The position numbers were made by a program, and so were the translations under genes. The notes beneath the pieces are model-generated. The model saw only the letters and a program-made list of their open reading frames with translations. It was not told the origin of the DNA and did no database searches. Below are positions 12,760-24,765 of a stretch of DNA of 64,000 bases, piece after piece. Every line of letters begins with the position of its first letter. Positions within the stretch are counted from its first letter, which is position 1. This DNA comes from Talinum fruticosum (taxonomy: Eukaryota; Streptophyta; Magnoliopsida; Caryophyllales; Talinaceae), in the NCBI GenBank assembly GCA_021018815.1, contig JAITYX010000002.1, positions 9,455,001 to 9,519,000 of the forward strand. Direction: 5' to 3'.

Positions 12760-15700
12760 ATGGCGAGCAAAGGGGAAGCCGTGGCAGGAACTAAACCTCA
12801 AGATCCGAAATCCCAAATGGCGACTCCCGCTAAATCTTCCCAAGATTTATTCTTCAGCGCGTCGAATCTCTCCCTCAAATCCCTCAAATTGAAGCCAAAA
12901 CAGCAAGAATTACTCATCCGTGTGACGATCCTCGGCCTCGTCTATGTCCTGGCCTTCATCACCCGCCTTTTCAGCGTTCTCCGATACGAGAGTATGATCC
13001 ACGAATTCGACCCGTATTTCAACTATCGGACCACTCTGTACTTGACGGAAAAAGGGTTCTACGAGTTCTGGAATTGGTTCGACACTGAGAGTTGGTACCC
13101 ACTTGGTCGGATCATTGGAGGCACTCTCTACCCGGGTCTCATGGTCACCGCCGCTCTGATCTATTGGACTCTGAGGGTCCTCCGTTTTGCGGTTCATATT
13201 CGTGAGGTCTGTGTTCTCACCGCGCCTTTCTTTGCATCAAACACCACCCTGGTAGCTTATTTCTTTGGAAAAGAGGTCTGGGACAGTGGGGCAGGGCTCG
13301 TGGCGGCTGCCCTGATCGCCATTTGCCCCGGTTACATCTCGAGATCGGTGGCCGGTTCTTATGATAATGAAGGGGTTGCCATTTTTGCTCTCCTGCTCAC
13401 TTTCTATCTGTTTGTTAAGGCTGTCAATACGGGCTCCCTTGCTTGGGCATTGGGGTCTGCTTTGGGTTACTTTTACATGGTTTCAGCTTGGGGAGGGTAT
13501 GTGTTTATAATCAATTTGATACCTTTGTATGTTTTGGTGCTCTTGATCACGGGAAGGTATTCCATGAGACTCTACATTGCGTATAACTGTATGTATTTGC
13601 TCGGGATGTTGCTGGCAATGCAAATTCGGTTCGTGGGATTCCAGCACGTGCAGTCTGGTGAGCATATGGCTTCGATGGGTGTGTTTTTCTTGATCCAGGT
13701 ATTGTTTTCTTGTGTAATTGGTGATTGCAAAGAGTTCACCTGTATGCTTTTAGTTGATGTTGTAGTGAGTTTGATGCCCAAGGGATGAATAGCGCATTCC
13801 TGTTTGTCTCATTCTAGCACCGCAACAGTTAGTTTTTTGAATTTATGCATCATGCTGTACTAGTTTGTTGGTCAAAGAGTGCTTGGTATTTGAGGAGTGA
13901 AACAGGTCAAGTGATCTTTTCGATTTTCCTGGCAGAAAGGATAGGTCTTTAACATGACAAATCAGCTTATCTAACAGGTGCTTTTTTTGTTTGTTGGTTT
14001 TGAAATTTTGGTTAGCTGTTCAGATTGTCATTAAAAGTTGTTTCTTGTTTGTATCTTCACTTTTCTAGTAGCCAACTTAAATGAACGGCATGGTTTGCGT
14101 ACTTTTGAAGGTTCTGATCCATTTGACGCTAAAACTATACATACAGGTGTTCTACTTTTTGAACTGGGTGAAGCACCTTCTCAGCAACACAAAGCTGTTC
14201 CACACCTTTTGAAGATCACTGTGGCTGCAGCGGTCAGTTTGGGTGTTATTGCATTGGTAGTTGGCACTGCATCTGGCTACATATCTCCATGGACAGGTCG
14301 ATTTTACTCTCTTTTGGATCCGACCTATGCGAAGATTCATATTCCGATAATTGCTTCTGTCTCTGAGCATCAACCGACAGCTTGGTCGTCATTTATGTTT
14401 GATTTCCATATTCTACTTTTCCTTTTCCCTGCGGGTCTATATTTTTGCTTCAAGAGGTTGTCAGATGCCACCATATTTATTGTTATGTATGGGCTTACCA
14501 GTATGTATTTTGCTGGTGTCATGGTTCGTTTGATCCTGGTTGCTACACCTGCAGTATGCCTTATAAGTGCTATCGCAGTTTCGGCCACAATAAAGAATTT
14601 GACTTCTTTGTTGAGGTCTAAGAGCAAGGTTGTCCATTCTGGATCCAGTAAAGGAAGTGGTAGTACAAAGGCTTCATCAAAGGTTGGTTCTGAAGCTGAA
14701 CATAAATGCTTTTTGTACATTTTCTTGTTCAGGAATCTTCTCATCTCTTGTCTAAACATTTCTGAGAGCTGTATGACGGGTATTTGCTGTTAGCGTTTAG
14801 ACATCTACGTCCATTTTTTCTTCTATGATCCTTATCTCACAGCCATAATCACTAGAACACAATCTAGAGGAGCAGGAGGCTATGTTAAAATATGCATCAC
14901 TCAAGAGCCCAATGGATTAAATTGAGTTTCTAGTAGGTAAATGATGGTCATTGCTATCCTACGGGCCCATCCTGTCTTAACTCTCAACATTGTACCTGGA
15001 TCCATGTTAGCGCGATGCTTAATCCTATTATAGTTGTTGGCTACTGGTTTATTAGCATATTGTTTCTACTATCATGATTCTTACCCCATAGTAAGTGGAT
15101 GGAGTTTATTGCCCTTGCCCACTTTAGTGGTCCAAGTCCAATTTCCAATTATGACAATCCCTTGATAGTAAAATGTATCTCATAGTCTCATTCTTATTAT
15201 AGGCATTGTCCTAGACTTAGTGCCAGTTTTTTGGGATCGGAAGAAAAACTTATTGCCTACTAAACAGGAAGAATCTGGAAGTTGTCGTAAGTTTGGTTTA
15301 GTTAAAACTGGAAAGGAGAAACTTACAGAGAGTTAAAAAATAAGTTGCGGAAAATAAGCCCTTAATAAGGATTACATGTAAATTATTTTAGTTTCTTTTA
15401 TTTCAATATTTATATAAGGTTATCATTTCAGGAACTTAATGTCTTTCCACATTATCTCCATGGTCATAAGGACCCCTGTGTTCCTGGAGGCTTTATTTGC
15501 AAAATATAACACCTGATTGATATTGCCCTCAAATGATGACCGCTTGAATGCTTAGAAATTAGAACACGGTGACCCTGAGTAATGGCCTTCATATATCTGA
15601 CATAATCATTCATGTGAATATCATCTTCTGATTTCATGTTTTACTGGTGCTATGCATGTTTTTATGGAAGCATTTACCATCCTTCTGTTCTCATTTGTTG

Positions 15701-18700
15701 AAACAGGCTTCAGTTGACCAGTCATTACCTAATCAAAAAATGCTGCTATTGCATTGCTTGTGGGCGCATTCTACTTGCTCAGCAGATATGTTATCCACTG
15801 TACATGGGTTACATCAGAGGCTTATTCATCTCCATCCATAGTTTTGGCTGCAAGGGGTGCTCATGGGAATCGGGTGATTTTTGATGATTACCGTGAGGCC
15901 TATTACTGGCTTCGACAAAATACTCCCCTGATGCGAAAGTGATGTCGTGGTGGGATTATGGTTACCAAATTACTGCCATGGGAAACAGGAGTGTCATCGT
16001 TGACAATAACACTTGGAACAACACCCACATTGCTACAGTTGGGCGGGCAATGTCGTCATATGAAGATGAAGCATATGAGATTATGCGATCACTTGATGTG
16101 GATTATGTATTGGTTGTATTTGGTGGTGTCACTGGGTATTCTTCTGATGACATTAACAAGTAAGTATTTATAATGTATGTTGTTTATGTTTACATATTTT
16201 TGGGAGCAGAACAGTTGATAATTTGAATGTCTTGATGAATTGCTATGTTATGAACTTTTTATTTATTCTGTATATATAGGAGGCATCTGGACAATTGCTT
16301 GAATTTTTATGATGATTGAATGCCAGATCCAAAAATATTTGCACAGGCCTTCTTCCAGTTTTCCCTTTAGTATACTTAAATGACCCTTTAGAGTAGAGCA
16401 ATGTATTGCTATCTGCCAGTGGATATTGACTAGTCAGTTTTGGTTGAGCATGTTATGCTGTCATCAACTGCGCGACCTTTTTGAATGCTTGTAAAGGGAC
16501 ATCTAACTAATATAAGCAGCTCTTGTTAAAAAAAAAACCGTAATATAACCAGCTGAAAGGTATAAGTTCTATCATATGTGCTTGCATGCATAACTTGTGT
16601 GTAAGCGTGTTCATCTGCACGTATACATGGTGATGTTTTGTTTTTATCTATGGCTCTTACTTTTGTGTATTATGAGCTTCTGTATATGGCTCTTACTTTT
16701 GTGTATTATAAGCTTCTGTATATGCTTTTCAGAAGAGAATGACTTGGTCCTTGCATCTATTTCGTTTCAGGTTCCTTTGGATGGTGAGAATTGGTGGTGG
16801 AGTATTTCCTGTTATTAAAGAGCCTGATTATCTTGTCAACGGCGAGTATCGTGTTGATAAGGGTGCAGCGCCCAAGATGTTAAATTGTCTCATGTAAGTT
16901 CTGATAACTTATGTATTGTCATCCTATTATTTTCTCTTGGATAATATCGGTGAAGCTTTCTGATGAATCCCTTTGTTCTGTATCTTTTTCTTTCCCCTGC
17001 TTCCTCCTTTTTCAGTGAAAATATCAAGGACTTTTGCATACCCATCGCTACCTCCTTGTATTAATATTATGAATCTGACAAGAAAATATAATTGGAAAGT
17101 TGCAAGAGTGGGTCTATAGATGCTGGGCTTTGGGCAGGGGTGTGCAGAAAAACCGAAATCGAAAAATCGATCCGAAAACCGATCCAAAAATCGGTTAACC
17201 GAATAAATTTTTAAAGAAAATCGGTTCGGTTAATCGAACCAAATATTTTTTCGGTTCACGGATCGGTTATGGATCGGAACTTGAAAAAATCGGTTAACCG
17301 AACTGTTTTTTTTATAAAAATCATAGGTATATAATCTAAAGTTGTTTTATGGGATTGAAAAAATTATGTTTTGCTAGCCAAAAACTTCTCTTTGTTGTAT
17401 TTTACTTTTGTTAGCTAGAAACTTGTATTTTGTTGTATTTTACTTCCGTTTTATTTCATAAGTTATGTTTCAAATAACGGTTAACCGCTAAAGCGAACAG
17501 AAAAATCTGGTGATCGGTTACGGATGAAGATTTTGCCGATCTGAAAATTCAGTTAACCGAAAAAATCGGATCGGTTACGGATCGGATTTTTAACTATCCG
17601 AAAATTCGGTTAACCGAAAGTGCGGTTAATCGGTTTTACACATCCCTAGCTTTGGGTGTAGTTTTCCCTTACCATTTTATGTTAGTAAGCATATCTTGTT
17701 AAAGGCACTGCTTTACCCCCACATCAACAATAAACAGTTAGATCGCTGCTTTATTCATTGTCATTTTGTAGGGTCCCTTTTAATATGGACTATTGGCCAA
17801 GTAGGTTATTGCGATTCCAAACTCATCCAATCTCCTCAAAAGAGAGGGGGAGGGGGAAGGGTTCTAGTCATCTGTCTGTGGATCTTAAACTTCCTTCCTA
17901 GTTACTGCTGTATTATATGTGTTCTCTCAGTCTTATGGACTAGCCTTACTCCTTTATGACAGTTTGTGGCTTTAGACAGTTTTTTCTTGAGCATATTGTT
18001 GTAGATGAAAGAGTGCTGGAAGTTTCTCATTTTGCATTTATTTGTGTTGATGTTAGGTACAAACTGAGCTACTACCGTTTTGGAGAGCTGCATACCGAAT
18101 ATGGTAAACCTCCAGGGTAAGTTTGTCATTTGATTTTCTGGCTTTATATATTGTGGGAATTCTTAGACAGCTTTCTTTTCTTGATGGAGCTGTATATGCA
18201 GTTTAACCAGGAGATGAAGTTTTGGAAAAAAAATGTGAAAAATATTTGCAGTGTGAACATCCTATAAAAATAATTCTGTTTTCAATTTAGAGCACTAACA
18301 GGGTGATGAATTGTGGAATAAGCGAATATGTAGTTACTATTCTTTTTACACATTCTACTGTTCTTCACATTTAGAGAGTCGCACACAAAGTACTCAAGAA
18401 AATAGGTTTATTAGGATAGAATGTGCACATTTGAAAACATAATTAGACAGTCATACTGGAAATTGTTGTTTGGATATTCCAGATATTTCTGGTCCAATAC
18501 TCCCGGACAGCCCCATCAATTTCCCTTCCTTCGTTGGTATGAAAAATGAGTTTTGATACTGAAGGAAGGGGTTGCAAGTTCTGTTTGCTTAGCTACCTGA
18601 TCGTGAAGAAATGTGCCCCGGGACTTATTTTGTCCTTGGATATATCATATATAGGCGTGGCTACTAATCCTGTGTGTCCTTTATAATGTGGCAGGTATGA

Positions 18701-18824
18701 CCGTGCCCGAGGAGTCGAAATCGGAAATAAGGATGTGAAACTTGAGCATCTAGAAGAAGCGTTCACAACATCAAACTGGATAGTTAGGATATACAAAGTT
18801 AAGCCACCTAATAACAGGTGGTGA
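12760..18824 (+). CDS. STT3B: STT3B-type oligosaccharyltransferase catalytic subunit, copy 2
   Basis: This is the second STT3B gene, inverted relative to copy 1 and nearly identical in encoded protein. Its exons are 12760-13698, 14147-14682, 15707-16159, 16771-16893, 18057-18116 and 18695-18824. The ATG at 12760 gives [14 protein letters not shown] and aligns with the homologous ATG of copy 1; an in-frame extension to 12724 lacks an ATG. Exon 1 is intact for 313 codons and includes [12 protein letters not shown] and SYDNEG. Later exons carry [15 protein letters not shown] and the same C-terminus ending NNRW. Three one-base losses relative to copy 1 break the frame: a T run near 14207-14210, giving an in-frame TGA; an A run near 15735-15740; and CCCTC to CCCC near 15925. 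The corrected length is about 747 residues, normal for plant STT3B. Intron 4 carries a hAT-like insertion. As for copy 1, I favour consensus error over true pseudogene status. Confidence 0.88.
17127..17656. mobile_element. hAT-like non-autonomous transposon in STT3B copy 2 intron 4
   Basis: The 8-bp word GCTTTGGG flanks the element on both sides (17127-17134 and 17649-17656), as expected of hAT insertions. The 514-bp element begins CAGGGGTGTGC and ends ACACATCCCTA, so its tips are inverted repeats. Both subterminal regions are packed with AATCGGTTAACCG-like palindromes in both orientations, the kind of repeated motif that hAT transposases bind. No coding capacity is seen. Confidence 0.82.
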
Positions 18825-19767
18825 GTTCTTGTGCTTCCCAGGAAAAGAAAATCAAGAGAGCTCATTTTTCAGAACGAGATTAAATTTGCATTTTCACTTG
18901 ACCTTGGTGAGACGTAGACTGAGCCACGTTTTGGTTAGCGTAGTTTGCCCTCTTTCCCGCCCCAACCCCTATTTTTCGGTTTAGAGGTGGCTCATGAAAG
19001 GCCAACATAGATGCTTTACGACTTCTAGAACGGCTAGTTTTGACTGCATGAGCAATGTGGATTTTTAACAACAGAAAGCTTTAGTCGTCATTTAGAAGAA
19101 GTCTTGTTTGCCAAATGCCTAATTATCACTTTATATGTATTTCTATGCTATCTTCCGCGCAACACTTCAAACATAATCTCAGGTCTACAAAATTGAAACG
19201 TATGGCAACATATGACTTTTCTTTCCTTCGGTATGGGGACTAGCGAAATAAGGGGGTTTGTTTAGGAGATTTTACAAAACGAGAAGCTTATGCCTTCGAG
19301 ACTACCTTACGGATAATCCCGGGATTATAATAAAAATTGCATAATTGGTTTCTTCGCCTTCTGCTAGGCTAAGAAAGACAAGACCATACTTTTACAAGCA
19401 TCGGAATAATGTGTTTTGCCAATCTCTCATGAAGGTAGTGAATATTGGAAATCATTTTACAAAGATTTTAAGTCTCCCACAACATCAATATCATCATGTA
19501 GTCCTTGAGTTGCTACCCTAGATCCAAATTCACTCTCAAAGCAACAAAAAAAAACTCAAAAAAGAGATAAAGAGAGGGTTGCATTATTGTCTTTGCTGTT
19601 GAAGTGAGATATCTCGTGAGTTTACATGCTCAAGTCAAAAGCTATAAGTGCGAGGGGACAGTCAGGTCCCTCCACCTTTGGACCAAGAATCCTAGAAGAT
19701 AGGCTGATAGCTCCACCACATCAGATGATCTACATCAGTACGGATCCAAAAATTTTCTACTACGGTC

Positions 19768-20112
19768 TCAACTTTTAAATTTCTTATAATTTTAATTATA
19801 ATTAGCACTGACAAAAACCTGGGTTCGCAAAATTGGATTGAAAAAATCGATCAACAGACCAAATTTTTTATCCAATACCCTTTTTTCGGATCGGATAATT
19901 CGGACAAGTCGTAAATTCGGTTAAAATCGAGTTCGGACAATTGAAATGGAAAATTTATGTCCGAATTTAAAATTCAAACAAAAAGTCATACCCAAACCCG
20001 ATTTTTTCAGATCGGACAAATTTGGATAATCGGATCGGACAAAATTTTACCAGCGCTAATTATAACAATTAGTAATTTTTATAGGTATTAACTTTAAAAA
20101 TTATGAGAGTTA
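19768..20112. mobile_element. Fold-back MITE-like element rich in CGGAC/CCGAA motifs
   Basis: The sequences ATAATTAGCACTG near 19795-19810 and CAGCGCTAATTAT near 20051-20063 are inverted repeats. Weaker inverted similarity continues outward on both sides to about 19768 and 20112. The interior repeats GGATCGGA and TCGGACAA-type words in both orientations. No clear target duplication was found, so the superfamily is not assigned. A related motif composition appears at 43205-43500. Confidence 0.5.
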
Positions 20113-20125
20113 ACGTCCATCTCAC

Positions 20126-20126
20126 A

Positions 20127-20160
<34 letters not shown>
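20126..20160. repeat. TA dinucleotide microsatellite
   Basis: A run of alternating T and A with a single G interruption near 20152. Confidence 0.85.
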
Positions 20161-20161
<1 letters not shown>

Positions 20162-22140
20162 CATGGACCTTGTGTTTCTAGCAACGGGACGCGAAGTCAT
20201 AATCTAAATAGTTGATAAATCGTTTTCCGATGTGGAAATCGCTGAAAAGATAATGACATAATTCACCAAACTGGTAGCCCACTGCTCAAAGAATGCTGAA
20301 AGCATATGTGACTAGGATATGATCATGTTATAGTTCGTGCCCTACAAATGATAGCCCACCTCGGCATACAGTTGCAATGGATTACTTAGATTTGATTTTC
20401 GCCTACATTGGGATTTGCAGCTCCTTTTGGCTACGCACGCGGTCAAGCCAACACTTTCTTTAGGGGGAACGAGGCCTGCATCGTACAAGACGGAAGAATC
20501 GAACCAAAAACCGAATATACTCTTAACCTAAACAATGTCAGGCATTAGTACATGTTACATATTAAAAGACAAGACAGTCAACATAAACATAAGATGATCA
20601 CAGAGAAATAGTTGCCTTCTCTGTGCAATCTGGGTCATCAAGATATTTTACAAAAGCTACGGAAAAATCTACTCTGGCATTACAGTCACCAAATAGTGTA
20701 ATAAGCCGCAGCCTCGTCTGCCTTCCTCAGATATATCTTTTTCAAGTTTCAGCAAATTCCAACTGGGCAAACGACACCGACTGTTTAGAGATTAGAGGCT
20801 CAACTTTGCTACTAGCCTACAATATATAGGTGGAAAATACTTCACAAGTTCAAGAATGCTTTCCATAGCCTTGTCCCAGAAACAGAAAAGAAAAATACTT
20901 CCAACACTTTCCAATGACGCCACATTGATTCCTAGCAAAGACTCCAATAAGCTGTGCCTTCAAGCATATGCTACAGCTCATCTTATGGGAGAATTCTCCA
21001 TTTGTGACCTCAACTTGGTTTGCAAGCAACTGCCTTGCTACCACAGAAAATCCAAAATGAAACTCAACAAACTGCACTAAGTCTAAGCTACCAACAATAT
21101 ACTTCAATCAAAACCCCATCACCAACCCATTCTATTTCGAGACCTAGAAACCCTTCTTTTTCCACCAGAAACACTGCAATTTATTATCATCACATTCACC
21201 TCGCCTCATACCCATCAAAATCATGTTCCAATCAAAGTGTACGACAAATTAAAAGTGTACGACAAAATAATCCTCCACCATCCAGTCTCCACTGCCCAAC
21301 CCCCAACCCAAAGTCATGAACTTTTACTTCAGCAGACAGCAAGAGTAAGCCAAACTTTAACATCTATTTTGACCAACATTGGAAGACTGTAATTTTAAGC
21401 TAAAGAGCCAGTTTGAAAGGTAATTGTGCACCGTCTTTAACCAAGAACACACCAAATCACCAACAATCACGACAATGAAACTTGTCCATTGAGTGCACAC
21501 CCACTATAACAACAAACATAGTCAATACTATCAGATGCATTAACTAAGCCTAATAATGTAAACCAAGTAGGGACTGGTAACCATCCACGTTACCATAACC
21601 CAGACCTTATTCAATAGCACGATTGCCTTACTGAAACAACATATATGTAGGTCATAGGCACACTAGGTCTTGGTAACCTGGTTCCAGAAACAAATGCCAT
21701 AGAAGTTTATGAGAACTACAGAGATTAATTTCGCAAATAGCTAGTTGACTATGGCAGAGACCTCATAAGGTAACACAAAATGGCATGAAAAGCATTTGAT
21801 ATCATATGGAATGGTCAGTGAAGATAGAGCTCTGTAAAAAAAAGATAATTATCTGTTGACATGATACTGTCTATGATCCAAGAAAGAAATAAATAAAATC
21901 TTGCACACTACCTTTGTTAATCATGAAGCCTTACATCAGTAGAATCCCTAACCTACTAGCCGAACTGAAAATGAAACAATAGATCTGAAAGTGAAATTTG
22001 CAGACATATACCATGGGAAAGGAAGGTCAAGGGCTATAAACCGTTTAATGAGCCTCAGCTTCAGTTCAGGCGGCGCATATATGTACATGACAAGTAGGCT
22101 GAACCCAAACCAAAGCCGACTTTAGGATCTGATTGTACAT

Positions 22141-22968
22141 CTATCTGATTGTGACAAACTTATTCGTGCCGTGTTTAGCCCAATGAGTCTTCAAATCAAT
22201 TGCATTAGAAAAGTTATAACCTTCGGCAGCCAATTTTTCCAACACCTTCTTGAATGCACCCAAACTCATCTTCCGCCCAGCTATCCTAGCACCACGTCTT
22301 TTAGTACTCATAGGCAAAGGGTACAGCGACATACCAGTAGTACAGCATGCCGACTGCCACCCACCAGAACCCCATCTATAACATTGTTGAGGTGTTCCTG
22401 TGCAAGAACACACAGGTATAGGAATACTAGAAATATCCAAATCTATACCATTAATGACTACTTCAGCTGTCTTCTTCACACATTTGGCCCGTTGAACTGA
22501 ACCACTGCCCCCATTACGGGAGCTTTCTTTGGCTTTTTGCTTTTGGGGCCCTCTCGGGTTTACCAACTGATCTCTTTTAGCCGGACTACTGACATTTTCA
22601 TCACTTGTTGGCTCTGCTCGGACCATCATCTCCTCATTGGAAGATTCTGATTGCCGAATCATTTGCATAGAGGGTTGAGTTGGTGCAGTCTCCGACGAGA
22701 TACTATAACTCTGATTAATGGGCAACATATTAAAGAACTTATTATTTCTATGAACCCAAGATTCCATCATGAAATTAACCGGATAGCTAGGCACTCCATA
22801 ATCCCTCTGGTGAAAACCACCATTAGAATTGACCATCATAGCAGGGTCACGACCTCCGAACATCGATTTCTGTTCCGGTATGTTGGTCGTGAGTTGTAGG
22901 TTTAGATGCTTCATATGAGGATCATAATAACCCCAATTACGCATATTGAGACCACCATCACCGTCCAT
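22141..22968 (-). CDS. BPC: BBR/BPC class I GAGA-binding transcription factor, copy 1
   Basis: BBR/BPC proteins are plant nuclear factors that bind GA/CT repeats and recruit chromatin regulators. The coding exon is uninterrupted, 275 residues, ATG at 22968 and TAG at 22141. The N-terminus (MDGDGGLNMRNWGYYDP) is typical of class I (BPC1/2/3-like). The C-terminal DNA-binding domain covers roughly residues 165-275, with the conserved cysteines in PVCSCTGTPQQCYRWG and WQSACCTT, and it ends HWAKHGTNKFVTIR. A leader intron spans 22976-23549, with its acceptor seven bases before the ATG. The basic linker at about residues 139-160 is odd: three one-base losses between 22511 and 22562, which together restore the frame, replace the Lys/Pro-rich stretch seen in copy 2's third frame. 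This copy is head-to-head with the BPC at 28570. Confidence 0.92.
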   Translation of the reverse strand: MDGDGGLNMRNWGYYDPHMKHLNLQLTTNIPEQKSMFGGRDPAMMVNSNGGFHQRDYGVPSYPVNFMMESWVHRNNKFFNMLPINQSYSISSETAPTQPSMQMIRQSESSNEEMMVRAEPTSDENVSSPAKRDQLVNPRGPQKQKAKESSRNGGSGSVQRAKCVKKTAEVVINGIDLDISSIPIPVCSCTGTPQQCYRWGSGGWQSACCTTGMSLYPLPMSTKRRGARIAGRKMSLGAFKKVLEKLAAEGYNFSNAIDLKTHWAKHGTNKFVTIR

Positions 22969-22975
22969 CGGAATA

Positions 22976-23549
22976 ACTAGTTTAAGAGTAAATGCAACGA
23001 CAAAAGAAGGAACCCAAAATCGCTAATCAGAGATGAACTCAGAAAAATTCGATTCGTTCTCAGCCTGACATTGCGTTCCTCAATTCGTAATCTAAAACAA
23101 CAGAATGTACAGAATCCATAAGTTAATCGAACAAAACACTTAATAGCGAAAGATCAACCAAAACCCTAAAATTGTAGAAGTTCAGAAAAGTCACAATGTA
23201 GCAAAATCAACAATAGCCCATCAAATTGAGCAATGATACTCACAAAGCAATTTCACCTTTGAGCAAGCAAAACATCTTAAACCTATGACTCTCAACCCCC
23301 ATTCGGGAATTTAGTCGCGCAATCTAAAAACCCAGCAACCCAGATCTGAAATTCCCCGAAAAAGTAAGAAATCAAAGTGCATATAGCATCAGATTGTGAA
23401 ATGGATCGACAAATCCACGTGTAAATTAGAGAAGTTCGAGTATCAGAGAGCGAGAGACAGAGACACAGATAAGGGAAGAGAGAGAAATACATAGACACGG
23501 ATATAGAAAGGGGAAGAGCGATAGAGAGAGACAGAGAGAGTTTACTTAC
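22976..23549 (-). other. Leader intron of BPC copy 1 with CT-rich 5' end
   Basis: Read on the minus strand, GTAAGT follows CTTACC at 23549 and the acceptor CTAG lies just before the ATG. The arrangement is the same as in BPC copy 2. The first 110 bases of the intron (23443-23540 on the plus strand) are a GA-rich tract, CT-rich in the transcript, which matches the recognition sequence of the encoded protein family. Confidence 0.75.
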
Positions 23550-23613
23550 GGTAAGCCAGATTAGGGTTCTTTCTTCTGATGGAGATAGTGAGAGGAGAGA
23601 AGACTCCAAGCTT

Positions 23614-23621
23614 TTTATATA
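23614..23621 (-). promoter_or_regulatory. TATA box of BPC copy 1
   Basis: TATATAAA on the minus strand, about 65 bases upstream of the leader intron donor. This leaves room for a short first exon of about 35 bases. The homologous position in the other copy (near 27806) has only a degenerate TTTTTAAA. Confidence 0.55.
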
Positions 23622-23939
23622 AAGCGGCCGAATAAGCACGCTATCTAAACTACTCGTACATACGTTGAGGGTCGTAAATAAAAAGAATTGTATTTTATAA
23701 GTATATTTGTTAAAATATATTTTTACCCAAAATGATCACGGCGTAAAATAAATTATATCAGAAAAAACTACAACTTTCAAAGTGAATCCAATTTTTCGGG
23801 ATATAAGTAAAATTCATATACGATATAACCGACCTCTTACCATTGTAAGAGGTTATGCAAATATGGGAGACACATTTTAAAAGATTCAAATATAAATTTT
23901 TTTAAAAATATTTTATTGAAATTTTTTTAAGGGTAAGGA

Positions 23940-24150
23940 GGGTTGACTAGGAGTGTACGTAAAAACCGAAATCGAAAATCCGATCCAAAAAATTGAAAAA
24001 TTCAATCGGAAAAGCGAGCTAATCGAATGAATTTTTCTTAAAAATAGATTCGATTAACCGAACCGAAAATAATTTTCGGTTCTCGCTCGCTTTTCGGTTC
24101 ACGGTGTGAGAAACCGGTTAACCGACTTTGCACACCCCTAGAGTCAACCC
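23940..24150. mobile_element. Short hAT-like MITE related to the intron element at 17135
   Basis: It starts TAGGAGTGTACG (23948) and ends GCACACCCCTA (24140), with inverted tips and internal CCGAAATCG and CGGTTAACCG words. These match the tips and subterminal motifs of the 514-bp element at 17135-17648, so the two look like long and short members of one family. The 8 bases outside each end (GGGTTGAC and GAGTCAAC) differ only by transitions and could be an aged target duplication. They can also be read as an outward extension of the inverted repeat. Confidence 0.65.
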
Positions 24151-24267
24151 ACCGAACCCTATTTTAGGGCAACCCAATGAGTTACACAATAGACCCAATT
24201 GAAGGAGTAAGTGTCAACTTTGCCAGGATAAATCCTAGCTCATCAACCCAATAATTTCCTCACAAGA

Positions 24268-24765
24268 AGGAATGGAAATGGGACGGGATCGGGTTCGGGT
24301 TGGGTGGAGTCGTACCCAAACCCATACTCATACCTATTTTTAAAAATGTACCAATACTCATACCCACACCCTTTGGGTTTTGAAAACCTATACCATACCC
24401 GCACTCATCGTGTTTTCGGGTTTTATTCGGGTTTGAATGTGATGAGAACAAAAATAACCATATCGACATATGAGATGTTTTTGGCTTATGAAGATTAAAT
24501 TATTTTTACTTATAGAAAAATTACAATCTAGTCGTGAAGTATTAAGCCCTTTTCTATGCATTATCATATGATAACCGTCATCTTTATCGATTGTGTGAAG
24601 AAAATTATTACATTAAAATAAAGCGAGTATGGGTGAACCCCGTCTCTTACCCCGTATCTATACCTAAACCTCGTCTCATACCCATTTTTTTAAACTTTTT
24701 GATACCCAAATCCATTATAAATGGATCGAATTCAGATCGGATCTTTCGTCACGTTTCCATTCTAC
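24268..24765. mobile_element. Possible inverted-end element rich in GGGTA/CGGGTT words
   Basis: GAATGGAAA near 24270 is inverted at TTTCCATTC near 24757, and the sequences just inside share GATC-rich similarity. The interior alternates GGGTTTGGG-like and TACCC-like words on both strands. No target duplication was seen. It may be a MITE, but the evidence is thin. Confidence 0.35.

Larger units (their letters stand above)
18825..22140. other. Convergent intergenic region between STT3B copy 2 and BPC copy 1
   Basis: The first 250 bp or so still match the downstream flank of STT3B copy 1, for example around GAGGTGG and CTTCTAGAA, ending near 19080. A fold-back element lies at 19768-20112, followed at once by a TA microsatellite. 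From about 21,790 to 22,140 the sequence is the 3' UTR and downstream flank of the BPC gene, alike in both BPC copies. I recognise nothing in 20,170-21,790; its short open frames look random. Confidence 0.5.

Noticed and set aside
12760..18824. Calling STT3B copy 2 (or copy 1) a plain pseudogene.
   Set aside because: Both copies carry the same number of one-base losses, with perfect splice sites and conserved codons elsewhere. The same kind of loss hits unrelated genes in the window, so assembly error is the simpler reading.
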